Below are positions 35,989 to 44,347 of a stretch of DNA of 64,000 nucleotides, one piece after another (position 1 is the first letter of the stretch; each line of letters begins with the position of its first letter). The position numbers and the translations under genes are program-made. The DNA comes from Shouchella tritolerans (lineage in GTDB: Bacteria > Bacillota > Bacilli > Bacillales > Bacillaceae_D). Under the pieces are notes generated by a model. That model was not told where the DNA came from. It saw nothing but the letters and a program-made list of their open reading frames with translations, and did no database searches. The stretch covers positions 310,001 to 374,000 of the forward strand of contig NZ_JAODPB010000003.1 in NCBI RefSeq assembly GCF_025770735.1, written 5' to 3'.

Positions 35989-36069
35989 AGTAATTCGCGG
36001 CCACAAAAACCTTTACGGGGGTTCCATTCGCCTTCTAAACGACGACGGCGGGCGTTTGTCTACAGTCTG

Positions 36070-36096
36070 AAGCTGGACATACAGTTCAGCTTTTTT
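36070..36096 (+). terminator. Rho-independent terminator of the PTS operon
   Basis: A 9-bp stem AAGCTGGAC/GTTCAGCTT (one G-U pair) with a 5-nt loop is followed by further T residues (TTTT to 36096). It lies about 80 bp after the licR-like gene. The rest of the gap up to 36260 contains a TATAAT at 36224-36229 ahead of tetR and an inverted repeat ACAACGAA/TTCGTTGT near 36120-36150. Confidence 0.85.
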
Positions 36097-36260
36097 AGTA
36101 CCCTCCTCCAAACGTATACGACAACGAAGCGCTCTTCTTAGTTCGTTGTACTCTACGTCGATAAGAGCTTTAACGGAGAAAATTACCCCATATTTGTCAT
36201 AACCAGATCGATCGACACTGTAGTATAATTTACATGTGTTGAGTTATTGGGGGTGAAAGC

Positions 36261-36869
36261 GTGGAAAATAAATCCTATTTAGATTTACGGGTCTTGCGCA
36301 CCAGAAAATCAATCCGAAATGCTTTTATTGCCTTGCTTGAAGAAAAGGAGTATAGCAAGATTTCGGTTAACGCCATTGCAAAGCGAGCTGAAATCAACCG
36401 TGTCACGTTTTACTCACACTATAAAGATATTCATGATTTAGTCGAAAGCTTTTTAAATGAGCTTCTAGCAGATATTCACCAAATTTTGACCGCTAAAGCG
36501 AATGCGGATTCTTACCAGCCAGGCATAGCACGGGATTCTTTGGTTTTGTTGCTCGAACATATTGCCGAGAATGCGCAAATCTATAAAGCATTGCTTGTGT
36601 CAAAACACATCCCTTTTTTTACCCCAAAACTAATGGAATTAATGAATCAACTAGTTGCCCACACGGAAGACTGTGTGAAGAAAGACGAGACGAATCGCTT
36701 TCTCGTATTTAAGACACCATCTGATATCTCAAGTTGGTATGCAACATCGGCGCTAGTTGGAACGATATCGATGTGGCTAGCCCATGATATGCCTTATACT
36801 CCACAAGAATTGGCACAACAGCTCATTGATTTAAACCCATTTAAACCTGCAGAACATCCAAGTTCATAA
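36261..36869 (+). CDS. TetR-family transcriptional regulator
   Basis: Regulator of 202 residues. The N-terminal DNA-binding domain (about 10-55) includes LRTRKSIRNAFIALLEEKEYSKISVNAIAKRAEINRVTFYSHYKDIHDLV, the TetR signature. The C-terminal domain resembles the Bacillus YxaF/DhaS-like group with no known ligand. The start is GTG 36261 after GGGGGTGAAAGC. The SDR gene follows 190 bp downstream in the same direction and may be its target; the gap between them contains no strong terminator. Confidence 0.87.
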   Translation: MENKSYLDLRVLRTRKSIRNAFIALLEEKEYSKISVNAIAKRAEINRVTFYSHYKDIHDLVESFLNELLADIHQILTAKANADSYQPGIARDSLVLLLEHIAENAQIYKALLVSKHIPFFTPKLMELMNQLVAHTEDCVKKDETNRFLVFKTPSDISSWYATSALVGTISMWLAHDMPYTPQELAQQLIDLNPFKPAEHPSS

Positions 36870-37060
36870 CGTTATCAATTTTAATTGACATCATTGCCAG
36901 ATGTGTCGTCTTACTTACAGTTTGGCCAAGATTGTTCATTGCCACTTTCGTTGAAAACACCTAACATGAAATTATAAAGGTAGTGTAGTCGTGGGAAAGT
37001 CGAATGGTTACTAGAAGCGATCTTCCGACTTGCCTATGACTAACATAAGGAGGGCTTTAC

Positions 37061-37822
37061 ATGAAACTTCAAGACAAAGTGGCAGTCGTAACAGGTGCAG
37101 CTTCTGGCATGGGTGCAGCAATTGCAAAATTATATGCAAGTGAAGGGGCCAAAGTCGTTGTCGCAGACTTGAATTTGGATGGAGCAGAAGCAGTCGTAAA
37201 AGAGATTGTCGCTGCCGAGGGCGTTGCGACTGCGGTAAAAGTGAATGTCGCTGAGTTAAGCGATGTAAATCAAATGATCGATCATGCTGTAAATGAGTAC
37301 GGCACGCTCGATATTCTCGTGAATAATGCGGGCATTATGGATGGCTTTGAACCGATTGGGGATATTAACGACGAAAAATGGGACCTTCTTTTTGACGTGA
37401 ATACAAAAAGTGTCATGCGTGCAACACGCAGAGCGCTTCCTCTCTTTTTAGAAAAAGGAAAAGGCGTAATTGTGAATGTCGCGTCTTCTGGCGGCCTTAA
37501 TGGCGCTCATGCTGGCGCTGCCTACACTGCCAGCAAACATGCTGTTGTAGGCCTTACTAAAAATACAGGCTATATGTACGCAGAAAAAGGAATTCGCTGC
37601 AATGCCATTGCCCCTGGCGGTGTGGCAACCAACATTGCCGCAACTTTAAAAAACATTAACGAATTGGGCGCTAGCCGCTTGCAAGCGCCACGTGGGGTCA
37701 TGCCTCGAGTTGGCCAAGCAGAAGAGATCGCACAAGTTGCTCTCTTTTTAGCATCAGACGACTCAAGCTTTGTTAACGGCACTGTTGTTACTGCAGATTC
37801 TGGCTGGAGCGCAGCTTTTTAA
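37061..37822 (+). CDS. SDR-family oxidoreductase (glucose dehydrogenase/3-ketoacyl reductase-like)
   Basis: Classical SDR of 253 residues. The cofactor motif TGAASGMG (12-19), an acidic residue after the second strand (VVADLN, suggesting NAD preference), NNAGIM, the catalytic Ser in VASSGG and YTASK are all visible, as is the C-terminal NGTVVTADSGWSAAF. ATG 37061 has AAGGAGGG upstream. It may be controlled by the TetR gene just upstream. The substrate cannot be deduced. Confidence 0.9.
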   Translation: MKLQDKVAVVTGAASGMGAAIAKLYASEGAKVVVADLNLDGAEAVVKEIVAAEGVATAVKVNVAELSDVNQMIDHAVNEYGTLDILVNNAGIMDGFEPIGDINDEKWDLLFDVNTKSVMRATRRALPLFLEKGKGVIVNVASSGGLNGAHAGAAYTASKHAVVGLTKNTGYMYAEKGIRCNAIAPGGVATNIAATLKNINELGASRLQAPRGVMPRVGQAEEIAQVALFLASDDSSFVNGTVVTADSGWSAAF

Positions 37823-38134
37823 GCGATAACTAGGGCATAACTCAAGTTAACTAGAAAAAGAACGGGACCCGGCGTTCATGTCGTGGGCCCGTTCTTTCTG
37901 TGTTTTAAAGAAATGAAAAAAGATACCCTCTCATAAATTAGATTCACATCAAAGTCTAAAAAAACCAGTAGTGAACGGCTCGTTACTAGTTTATAAACGT
38001 ATCATTGTGAAGGGCATCTTTATGGTTATTTTTGAAAGAGAGTGGGAGGGCGACTTATATTTTTAGAAAGGAATCAACAGGAAATGGGCGAATGGACTAG
38101 GGACAGAAAATAGTATGAAAAGGAAGTGCATTCG
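37823..38134. other. 312-bp gap with a strong terminator and a minus-strand hairpin
   Basis: After the SDR terminator at 37857-37897 a second imperfect hairpin (about 37959-37992) precedes an A-run on the plus strand, so it reads as a terminator on the minus strand although no minus gene feeds it. Nothing else is recognised. Confidence 0.5.
37857..37897 (+). terminator. Rho-independent terminator of the SDR gene
   Basis: A 10-bp stem AAAGAACGGG/CCCGTTCTTT, extended inward by CCC/GGG past a bulged A, lies 35 bp after the stop and is followed by CTGTGTTTT. Confidence 0.8.
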
Positions 38135-38621
38135 ATGAAAAACTTTCACTGTGATATCGTTACTTTGCCAGCTTATCGAGCAATGGGAATGAAATGGAAT
38201 GGTCCCTATTCAGATGTCAGTCATTTAAAAGAAGTTATCCATACGATGGAACATCGAGTAGAAGAGTTAAAGGATGTCATAAACCCAAATCCAGCTCGGA
38301 TTATCTTATCATACTAGAAGCGATGGCTTTGAACATTATTCGGTATTTGAAGTAAAACGCACACAGCCTCTCCTTGAAGGTATGGTAGAACTATACGTGC
38401 CCGAAATGACGTATGTTGTTACAAAACATCAAAAAGGAGACGATATCGGACAAACTTACGAGTATATTCAGCAATGGTTAGCTGAGAGTGAGTATAAACC
38501 TTTTCAAGATCCAAATAGACACTATTATGATCCATTACCAATTAAACATGAACGATATCCAAAGGATCGAGATTTACAAGACCCTCATTTTGACATTCTT
38601 ATCCCGATCACGACAAAGTAA
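38135..38621 (+). pseudogene. Frameshifted GyrI-like/effector-binding domain protein
   Basis: Two consecutive frames together encode one small protein of about 160 residues. The first part (38135-38317) starts at ATG 38135 after AAAAGGAA and reads MKNFHCDIVTLPAYRAMGMKW, then stops after RIILSY. The second part continues in another frame from about 38310 (RSDGFEHYSVFEV) to LIPITTK at 38621. The order and the ending resemble AraC effector-binding (GyrI-like) domains that bind small hydrophobic ligands. A single 1-bp indel near 38305-38318 explains the break; a sequencing error is possible. Confidence 0.75.
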
Positions 38622-38818
38622 ATCTCTTTGTGCTTGGTGTCCCCCCTCTCATAATGAGTTGAAGCAAGTTCTAGCTGAATTGGCAGGAAGGATGGCTTCT
38701 CATTGGTAGTAGTAGAGTTTTCTGTGATGACGGTAAGATAAAATCTTGTTATTGATTCAACACGAACTTTGGTGGGATTTGGAGTGGCGGCATTAAGTGA
38801 TAATTCGGGCTATCAAAA

Positions 38819-39307
38819 TCATATTGAATTGGCGATTTTAATTCGTTCCTCTACCTTATTTTCCTTGTGGTGTGAGGCTAATGCAATGATATAGGTTAGC
38901 CCACACTGTCTAAAAATGAAATAATTTATGTTGGAATCAGGCATAGTGAAATGATAGCCTGTAATATTTTTATTTAGTAATACTTCTTTAGCCCATTTCT
39001 CACTTTCTAGATGTTCCTCCCCGACAAAAACGTTTATACTTAGTAATTCATTATTGGATTGATCCATATAGTCGACTCTTAGTGCACCTTGATCAATCGA
39101 TCCACCTTGAGTGGTGTAATGAATCGGTAAGTATTGAGGTAAAACCACTTCAATCCCGTACAGGTAATTAAATTCTTGTACGGCTTTTTCAATTGGGAGA
39201 ACGTCACCTAAAGGTTTGTTTGGATCTGGGGTTAAAGGGTCCTCCATACCACCTGTAAATATAGAAATAAAAACAAGTAATCCAGATAGAAGCTTGTTTA
39301 AAGTCAT
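38819..39307 (-). CDS. Exported protein of unknown function
   Basis: Protein of 162 residues with an N-terminal signal segment (MTLNKLLSGLLVFISIFTGG) and no lipobox Cys. The mature part begins with an acidic/Pro-rich stretch, then a compact alpha/beta domain with LYGIEVVLPQYLPIHYTTQGG and GYHFTMPDSNINYFIFRQCGLTYIIAL. The pattern of a sheet with residues for reading a signal resembles DUF4367-like domains of anti-sigma factors, but this is weak. ATG 39307 has CAGGAGAG upstream. It diverges from the GH1 gene at 39548 and has no partner on its own strand. Confidence 0.7.
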   Translation of the reverse strand: MTLNKLLSGLLVFISIFTGGMEDPLTPDPNKPLGDVLPIEKAVQEFNYLYGIEVVLPQYLPIHYTTQGGSIDQGALRVDYMDQSNNELLSINVFVGEEHLESEKWAKEVLLNKNITGYHFTMPDSNINYFIFRQCGLTYIIALASHHKENKVEERIKIANSI

Positions 39308-39488
39308 AAAATTACTCTCCTGTACGTTTATTTTGAACCATTATAAACAAAGCATACACTTGGCGGTTGTTTTCAATTCGGCAAGCTCAGTTGTAACGAT
39401 ATCCATTTTAAACCGCAACGTTTTAGCAAGGGAACGGCATGGAAAAAACATGGTTCCATTGAAATTTTTAAAGGACAATTGTGATTCC

Positions 39489-39519
39489 ATGGAAGCGCTT
39501 TACAAGGAAACGCTATAAT
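39489..39519 (+). promoter_or_regulatory. cre (CcpA) site and -10 box of the GH1-GH38 operon
   Basis: ATGGAAGCGCTTTAC (39489-39503) matches 14 of 15 positions of the B. subtilis cre consensus WTGAAARCGYTTWWN. TATAAT (39514-39519) follows, 29 bp before the GH1 start. The cre occupies the -35 region, so CcpA would block RNA polymerase. Confidence 0.75.
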
Positions 39520-39547
39520 GGGGGCATTCGAGTAGGGAGGTTGAGGG

Positions 39548-40936
39548 ATGACAACGTATCGGTTCCCAGATTCATTCTTTTTTGGCACAGCAGCCTCAGC
39601 AACGCAAATGGAAGGAGCAGCTTCCAGAGGAGGAAAAGGGAAAAATATATGGGATTATTGGCATGAGCAAGAACCGGGACGTTTTCATGGAGGAATCGGT
39701 CCAGAGGAGGCATCCCATTTTTATGACCGTTATCAAGAAGACATCAAGCTAATGAAAGAGATGGGTCACCATTCTTTCCGTTTTTCGATTTCGTGGTCGC
39801 GGCTGATTCCAGACGGTGATGGAGCGGTTAATGAGGAGGCGGTGTCGTTTTACGGGCATGTCATCGACGAACTGCTCGCTAACGGCATCGTCCCAATGGT
39901 GAACTTGTATCATTTCGATATGCCACTGGCCCTCCAACAAAAAGGCGGATGGGAAAATCGCGATGTCGTGGATGCCTTTGCTCGGTATGCCCGCATTTGT
40001 TTTGATTGCTTTGGCGGAAAAGTCACCCATTGGTTTACACAAAACGAACCAATTGTGCCAGTAGAAGCGGGTTATTTGTACACGATGCATTATCCCAATG
40101 TAGTTGATTTTAAGCGTGCTGTGCAAGTGGCCTACCATTCTATGCTGGCAAGCGCGAAAGGAGTAGCTGCCTTTCGAGCAAGTGGGCATAAAGGGAAGAT
40201 CGGGCTCATTTTAAATTTGACCCCTTCTTATCCACGGAGCGATCATCCTGCAGATGTGGAGGCAGCGCGGATTAGCGACTTGTTGTTTAACCGCTCGTTT
40301 CTTGATCCAGCTATTAAAGGGCATTATCCGTTTGCACTCGTTCGTTTAATCGCTAAAACGGGCTTTTTACCGGAAGTGGAAGCCAGCGACGCCGAGTTAA
40401 TTCGCATGAATACGATTGATTGGCTTGGCGTGAACTATTATCAGCCTCGTCGCGTCAAGGCAAAGGAGCATGTGCCGAATCCAGAAGCTCCGTTTATGCC
40501 AGAGCATTTATTTGATCCATATGAGATGCCAGGGAGAAAAGTGAACCCTCACAGAGGGTGGGAGATTTATGAAAAGGGCATTTATGATTTGCTTATTCAT
40601 GTCCGTGACCATTACGGAAACATTGAGTGCTTTATTTCTGAAAATGGCATGGGTGTCGAAGGCGAAGAACGATTTCGTAACGACCAAGGCGTTATTGAGG
40701 ACGACTATCGAATCGAGTTTATAAAAGGGCATCTCAAATGGGTCCATCAAGCATTGCAGGAAGGAGCCAATGTCCGAGGTTACCATTTGTGGACGTTTAT
40801 GGACAACTGGTCATGGCTGAATGCTTACAAGAACAGGTACGGCTTGGTTGCCGTTGATCTTGAAAAAGGTGGCCATCGAACCGTCAAAAAAAGCGGCTGG
40901 TGGCTAAAGAACGTCATCGAGCAAAAAGGGTTTTAG
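39548..40936 (+). CDS. GH1 glycosidase at the head of the alpha-mannosidase operon
   Basis: Retaining beta-glycosidase of 462 residues, a close paralogue (by eye about two thirds identical, same length) of the PTS-linked enzyme at 32618. The acid/base Glu lies in FTQNEP and the nucleophile Glu in ISENG; the phosphate-region motif is SWLNAYKNRY. ATG 39548 has AGGGAGG upstream. It is followed after 12 bp by GH38, not by any PTS gene, so its substrate may be an unphosphorylated beta-linked oligosaccharide. In an N-glycan pathway the Man-beta-1,4-GlcNAc core would need a beta-mannosidase, and this is the only candidate in the window; that role is speculative. Confidence 0.88.
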   Translation: MTTYRFPDSFFFGTAASATQMEGAASRGGKGKNIWDYWHEQEPGRFHGGIGPEEASHFYDRYQEDIKLMKEMGHHSFRFSISWSRLIPDGDGAVNEEAVSFYGHVIDELLANGIVPMVNLYHFDMPLALQQKGGWENRDVVDAFARYARICFDCFGGKVTHWFTQNEPIVPVEAGYLYTMHYPNVVDFKRAVQVAYHSMLASAKGVAAFRASGHKGKIGLILNLTPSYPRSDHPADVEAARISDLLFNRSFLDPAIKGHYPFALVRLIAKTGFLPEVEASDAELIRMNTIDWLGVNYYQPRRVKAKEHVPNPEAPFMPEHLFDPYEMPGRKVNPHRGWEIYEKGIYDLLIHVRDHYGNIECFISENGMGVEGEERFRNDQGVIEDDYRIEFIKGHLKWVHQALQEGANVRGYHLWTFMDNWSWLNAYKNRYGLVAVDLEKGGHRTVKKSGWWLKNVIEQKGF

Positions 40937-40948
40937 GAGGGAAAAACG

Positions 40949-43900
40949 ATGTTCTTAACGGAACGAAAATTGGCAGCACGGCTAAATGAGCTAAAAGCGT
41001 ACCGATACCGTGATCCCATTGTGATACAATCATTCGCCATGGAGGAAGGGGACGATGCGGTTGGCGCCTATCCAAGGGGGCCGAGCGAGGACGCGGAGAC
41101 GGTTACACTTGGAAGCCGTTGGGGTGGTCGTGACCGCTATGTTTGGCTATACACAACAGTGAATATTCCTAGCAATTGGGGCGACAAGCAGCCGGTAGGC
41201 CGATTCCGCTTCGGCCGGACTGGCGGTGGCACAAACTCCGGGTTTGAATCGTTGTTATTTATAAATGGGGAGCCGTATCAAGGAGTCGACTCTAACCATG
41301 AAGAAGTCTGGCTGCCGAAAGGGCAAGCAGGCAAAAAGTTAGAACTGGCTTTCCGGATGTGGACAGGCCTTGAAGGCGGAGGACCGCCTAGAGAACAGGT
41401 TTATGAACTAGAACTTGCAGAGTTGGCATGGCTTGACGAAGCGGCAGACGACTTGTATTTTACCGGTTTGGCAATCTGGCAAGCGATCGAGGAATTGCCA
41501 GAGGACGAACCCCATCGCCCAGAATTGCGGCGCATGCTGAATGAAGCGTTTCATGAAATGGATTGGACGATGCCACAAAGCCCATCATTCTACGAATCGT
41601 GCGAACGGGCGCAAAAAAAGCTGCGCAGTGAATTGGCGGCGAAGGAGAAAAACCATCCAGTCACGATTCACTGCCTCGGGCACACCCATATTGACGTAGC
41701 CTGGCTTTGGCGCCTTATTCATACACGAGAAAAGGCGGCACGTTCGTTTTCGACAGTGTTAAGGCTAATGGAACAATTTCCAGACTACCTATTTTTACAA
41801 ACGCAACCGCAGCTCTACGCCTATGTGAAAGAAGACTACCCAGAGCTTTATGAACAAATCAAAGCGCGGATTCAGGAAGGGCAATGGGAAGTAGAAGGCA
41901 GCATGTGGCTCGAGGCTGATTGCAACATTCCAAGCGGCGAGTCGCTTGTACGGCAGATTGTGTTTGGAAAGCGCTTTATAAAGGAAGAGTTTGGCCGTGA
42001 TTGCCACGTGCTTTGGTTGCCAGATGTATTTGGCTACAGCTGGGCGTTGCCGCAAATTTTAAAGCTGGCTGGCATCTCTTCGTTTATGACGACCAAAATT
42101 AGCTGGAATCAATACAACCGTATGCCCCATGACACTTTTTGGTGGCGCGGCTTAGACGGCACTGACATGTTGACGCACTTTATTACGACGCCCGAACCAT
42201 GGAATGCGTCAGACTCGTGGTTTTACACGTACAATGGACTGATTGAAGCGAAAACGGTGCTTGGCGCATGGAAAGGGTACCGTGATAAGGCGATCAACAA
42301 AGAGCTATTGTTGGCGTATGGCTATGGCGACGGTGGCGGAGGCGTCAATCGGGATATGTTGGAGCTGCGAAGGCGCCTGGATGAAGTACCTGGCCTTCCC
42401 CATGTGAAGCCAGGCAAAGCCGGGGCATATTTCCAGCAGTTAAATGAAACGGTAGCGAATGCAAAGGAATATGTGCATCGCTGGGATGGCGAACTGTACT
42501 TGGAATATCACCGCGGCACTTATACATCGCAGGGATTGGTTAAAATGCATAATCGCAAACTGGAATTAGCGCTCCGTTCCCTTGAGGCGCGTGCTGTCGC
42601 GAAAACATGGCATCAAGGCTTTCGTGGTTATCCGGCTGAGGCGCTAAAAAAGGCGTGGACGATCGTGCTTCGCAACCAATTTCATGATATTATACCAGGT
42701 TCATCCATACGTGAAGTTTATCAAGACACGGAAGTCGAATATGCGGAAGCATGGGCGTACGTAAAAGCGGCCGAGGCGGAATTGGCAGGCAAAACTATCG
42801 GAGACGGTTGGTCTGTATGGGTGCCAGGTTCTTATGAGATGCCACGCCTTGTCCACGTACCAGGCTTACAAGCAGATAGTTTATGTTTTTACAATGGGGC
42901 CAAACGCTTGCCGGCTCAGCAAGTTGATGACGGCTGGATCGTCCTTCTCCAAGCGCAAGCTGCTGTTGGCTCAATCAGTTTATCTGTGAAACAAGAGGCG
43001 GAGGAACGAGCGCCGGAAACGGCTTTTGTTTGGCGCGACGGTACGCTAAGCACACCTTTTTACGAAGTAGAGTGGAATGAAGCGGGGCAAATCGCTGTTT
43101 TGTATGACAAAGAAGCCGAGCGCCATGTCTTGCCTGAGGGAAGTGCAGCGAACGTGCTGCAATTGTTTGAAGATAAACCACTGGCCCACGACGCCTGGGA
43201 CATCGACTTGTTTTACCAAGAGAAAGCGCCTTGCGAACCGGTATTCCAAGGCATGGAGATCATTGAAATCGGGGCGCTCCGGGCTGCTTTGCGCGTGTCT
43301 TACACGTATCACCGGACAACAATTGAACAGGATATCTTGTTTTATGCCCACTCAAAACGAATTGATTTCTCGACGAATGTTGATTGGCATGAACAACGAA
43401 AACTACTAAAAGTTGCATTTCCAGTAGATGTCCGGGCAACCACGGCCACGTATGACATCCAATTTGGAAATGTGGAACGCCCGACTCATTGGAATACATC
43501 GTGGGACATGGCGAAATTTGAATCGGTTGGCCACCAGTGGGCAGATTTGGCTGAAACGGGCTACGGAGCGAGCTTGTTGAACGACTGCAAATATGGTTAC
43601 GACATAAAAGGCAATGTCCTCAGGCTGTCATTATTAAAGGGGGCGACTTATCCCGACACGGAAGCAGACCAAGGAAAGCACGCGTTTACGTACGCCTTTT
43701 ACCCTCATCGCGGAGACTGGCGAGAGGCCAACACACAAGGAGAAGCATGGGATTTAAACGAACCATTAATAGCCGAACAAACAGAAGCCGTTTATAAATT
43801 GTTTTCGGTGCGGTTCAGTCATGTGCATCTAGACGCAATCAAGAAAGCAGAGGATACAGCAAGCACGATCATCCGTTTGCATGAGTTTGAAGGCCGAAGC

Positions 43901-44056
43901 GGTAAGGTGGTAATTGATTGGCATGGCCCCGCCCCAAAATGGCGTGAAGTGAATTTAATGGAGGAACCGCTATCCGATTGGCAGGAAGGAGAAATAACCT
44001 TTGCGATAAAGCCGTATGAATTAAAAACGATTGAAGTGGGCGGATCTGTCCGTTAA
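40949..44056 (+). CDS. Alpha-mannosidase, glycoside hydrolase family 38 (long form)
   Basis: Cytoplasmic (no signal peptide) retaining alpha-mannosidase of 1035 residues, the long bacterial/yeast-vacuolar type. Residues 1-230 are an N-terminal beta-rich domain. The catalytic domain has the zinc ligands in GHTHIDVAWLW (His245, His247, Asp249) and the nucleophile Asp359 in WLPDVFGYSWALPQI. A central helical domain contains NQFHDIIPGSSI, and the C-terminal half is beta-sandwich. ATG 40949 has AGGAGGG upstream. With the second GH38 and GH125 it would strip alpha-mannose from imported N-glycans. Linkage preference cannot be told. Confidence 0.94.
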   Translation: MFLTERKLAARLNELKAYRYRDPIVIQSFAMEEGDDAVGAYPRGPSEDAETVTLGSRWGGRDRYVWLYTTVNIPSNWGDKQPVGRFRFGRTGGGTNSGFESLLFINGEPYQGVDSNHEEVWLPKGQAGKKLELAFRMWTGLEGGGPPREQVYELELAELAWLDEAADDLYFTGLAIWQAIEELPEDEPHRPELRRMLNEAFHEMDWTMPQSPSFYESCERAQKKLRSELAAKEKNHPVTIHCLGHTHIDVAWLWRLIHTREKAARSFSTVLRLMEQFPDYLFLQTQPQLYAYVKEDYPELYEQIKARIQEGQWEVEGSMWLEADCNIPSGESLVRQIVFGKRFIKEEFGRDCHVLWLPDVFGYSWALPQILKLAGISSFMTTKISWNQYNRMPHDTFWWRGLDGTDMLTHFITTPEPWNASDSWFYTYNGLIEAKTVLGAWKGYRDKAINKELLLAYGYGDGGGGVNRDMLELRRRLDEVPGLPHVKPGKAGAYFQQLNETVANAKEYVHRWDGELYLEYHRGTYTSQGLVKMHNRKLELALRSLEARAVAKTWHQGFRGYPAEALKKAWTIVLRNQFHDIIPGSSIREVYQDTEVEYAEAWAYVKAAEAELAGKTIGDGWSVWVPGSYEMPRLVHVPGLQADSLCFYNGAKRLPAQQVDDGWIVLLQAQAAVGSISLSVKQEAEERAPETAFVWRDGTLSTPFYEVEWNEAGQIAVLYDKEAERHVLPEGSAANVLQLFEDKPLAHDAWDIDLFYQEKAPCEPVFQGMEIIEIGALRAALRVSYTYHRTTIEQDILFYAHSKRIDFSTNVDWHEQRKLLKVAFPVDVRATTATYDIQFGNVERPTHWNTSWDMAKFESVGHQWADLAETGYGASLLNDCKYGYDIKGNVLRLSLLKGATYPDTEADQGKHAFTYAFYPHRGDWREANTQGEAWDLNEPLIAEQTEAVYKLFSVRFSHVHLDAIKKAEDTASTIIRLHEFEGRSGKVVIDWHGPAPKWREVNLMEEPLSDWQEGEITFAIKPYELKTIEVGGSVR

Positions 44057-44347
44057 GGGAGGGCTTTCCCTCCTTCAGACTGTAGTGGTCGTTTGTCTCA
44101 GTTATATGCTTTGAAACGATCGGTTCATGCGCAAGAAAACCGTTGCTGATAAACCCCCGTTCTTTTCGCATCTTCCCTCGCCTGCACTCTCATCTGACAA
44201 GCGCTTTCTATCAGTCTGAGAATGTTAAGTGGAAAAAGCAAAGAACGCTGGAGAAATCATAGAATGGTGTCGGAGAACGAGGAATAGCAAGGTGAAAAGC
44301 GTATAGTGTCATAGAATTGAATTTGAAATCGAAAGGAGAGCTAAAGT
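44055..44347. other. Hairpin and cre-like site between GH38 and the endoglycosidase gene
   Basis: A stem GGAGGG/CCCTCC with a CTTT loop (44058-44073) starts right at the GH38 stop but lacks a T-run. A cre-like sequence AAGCGCTTTCTA (about 44197-44211; on the minus strand TAGAAAGCGCTT) has about three mismatches to consensus. A clear -10/-35 pair for the following gene is not seen. Confidence 0.45.

Noticed and set aside
37959-37992. Minus-strand terminator-like hairpin
   Set aside because: No gene on the minus strand leads into it, so it is listed only as a structure in the gap and not called as a terminator.
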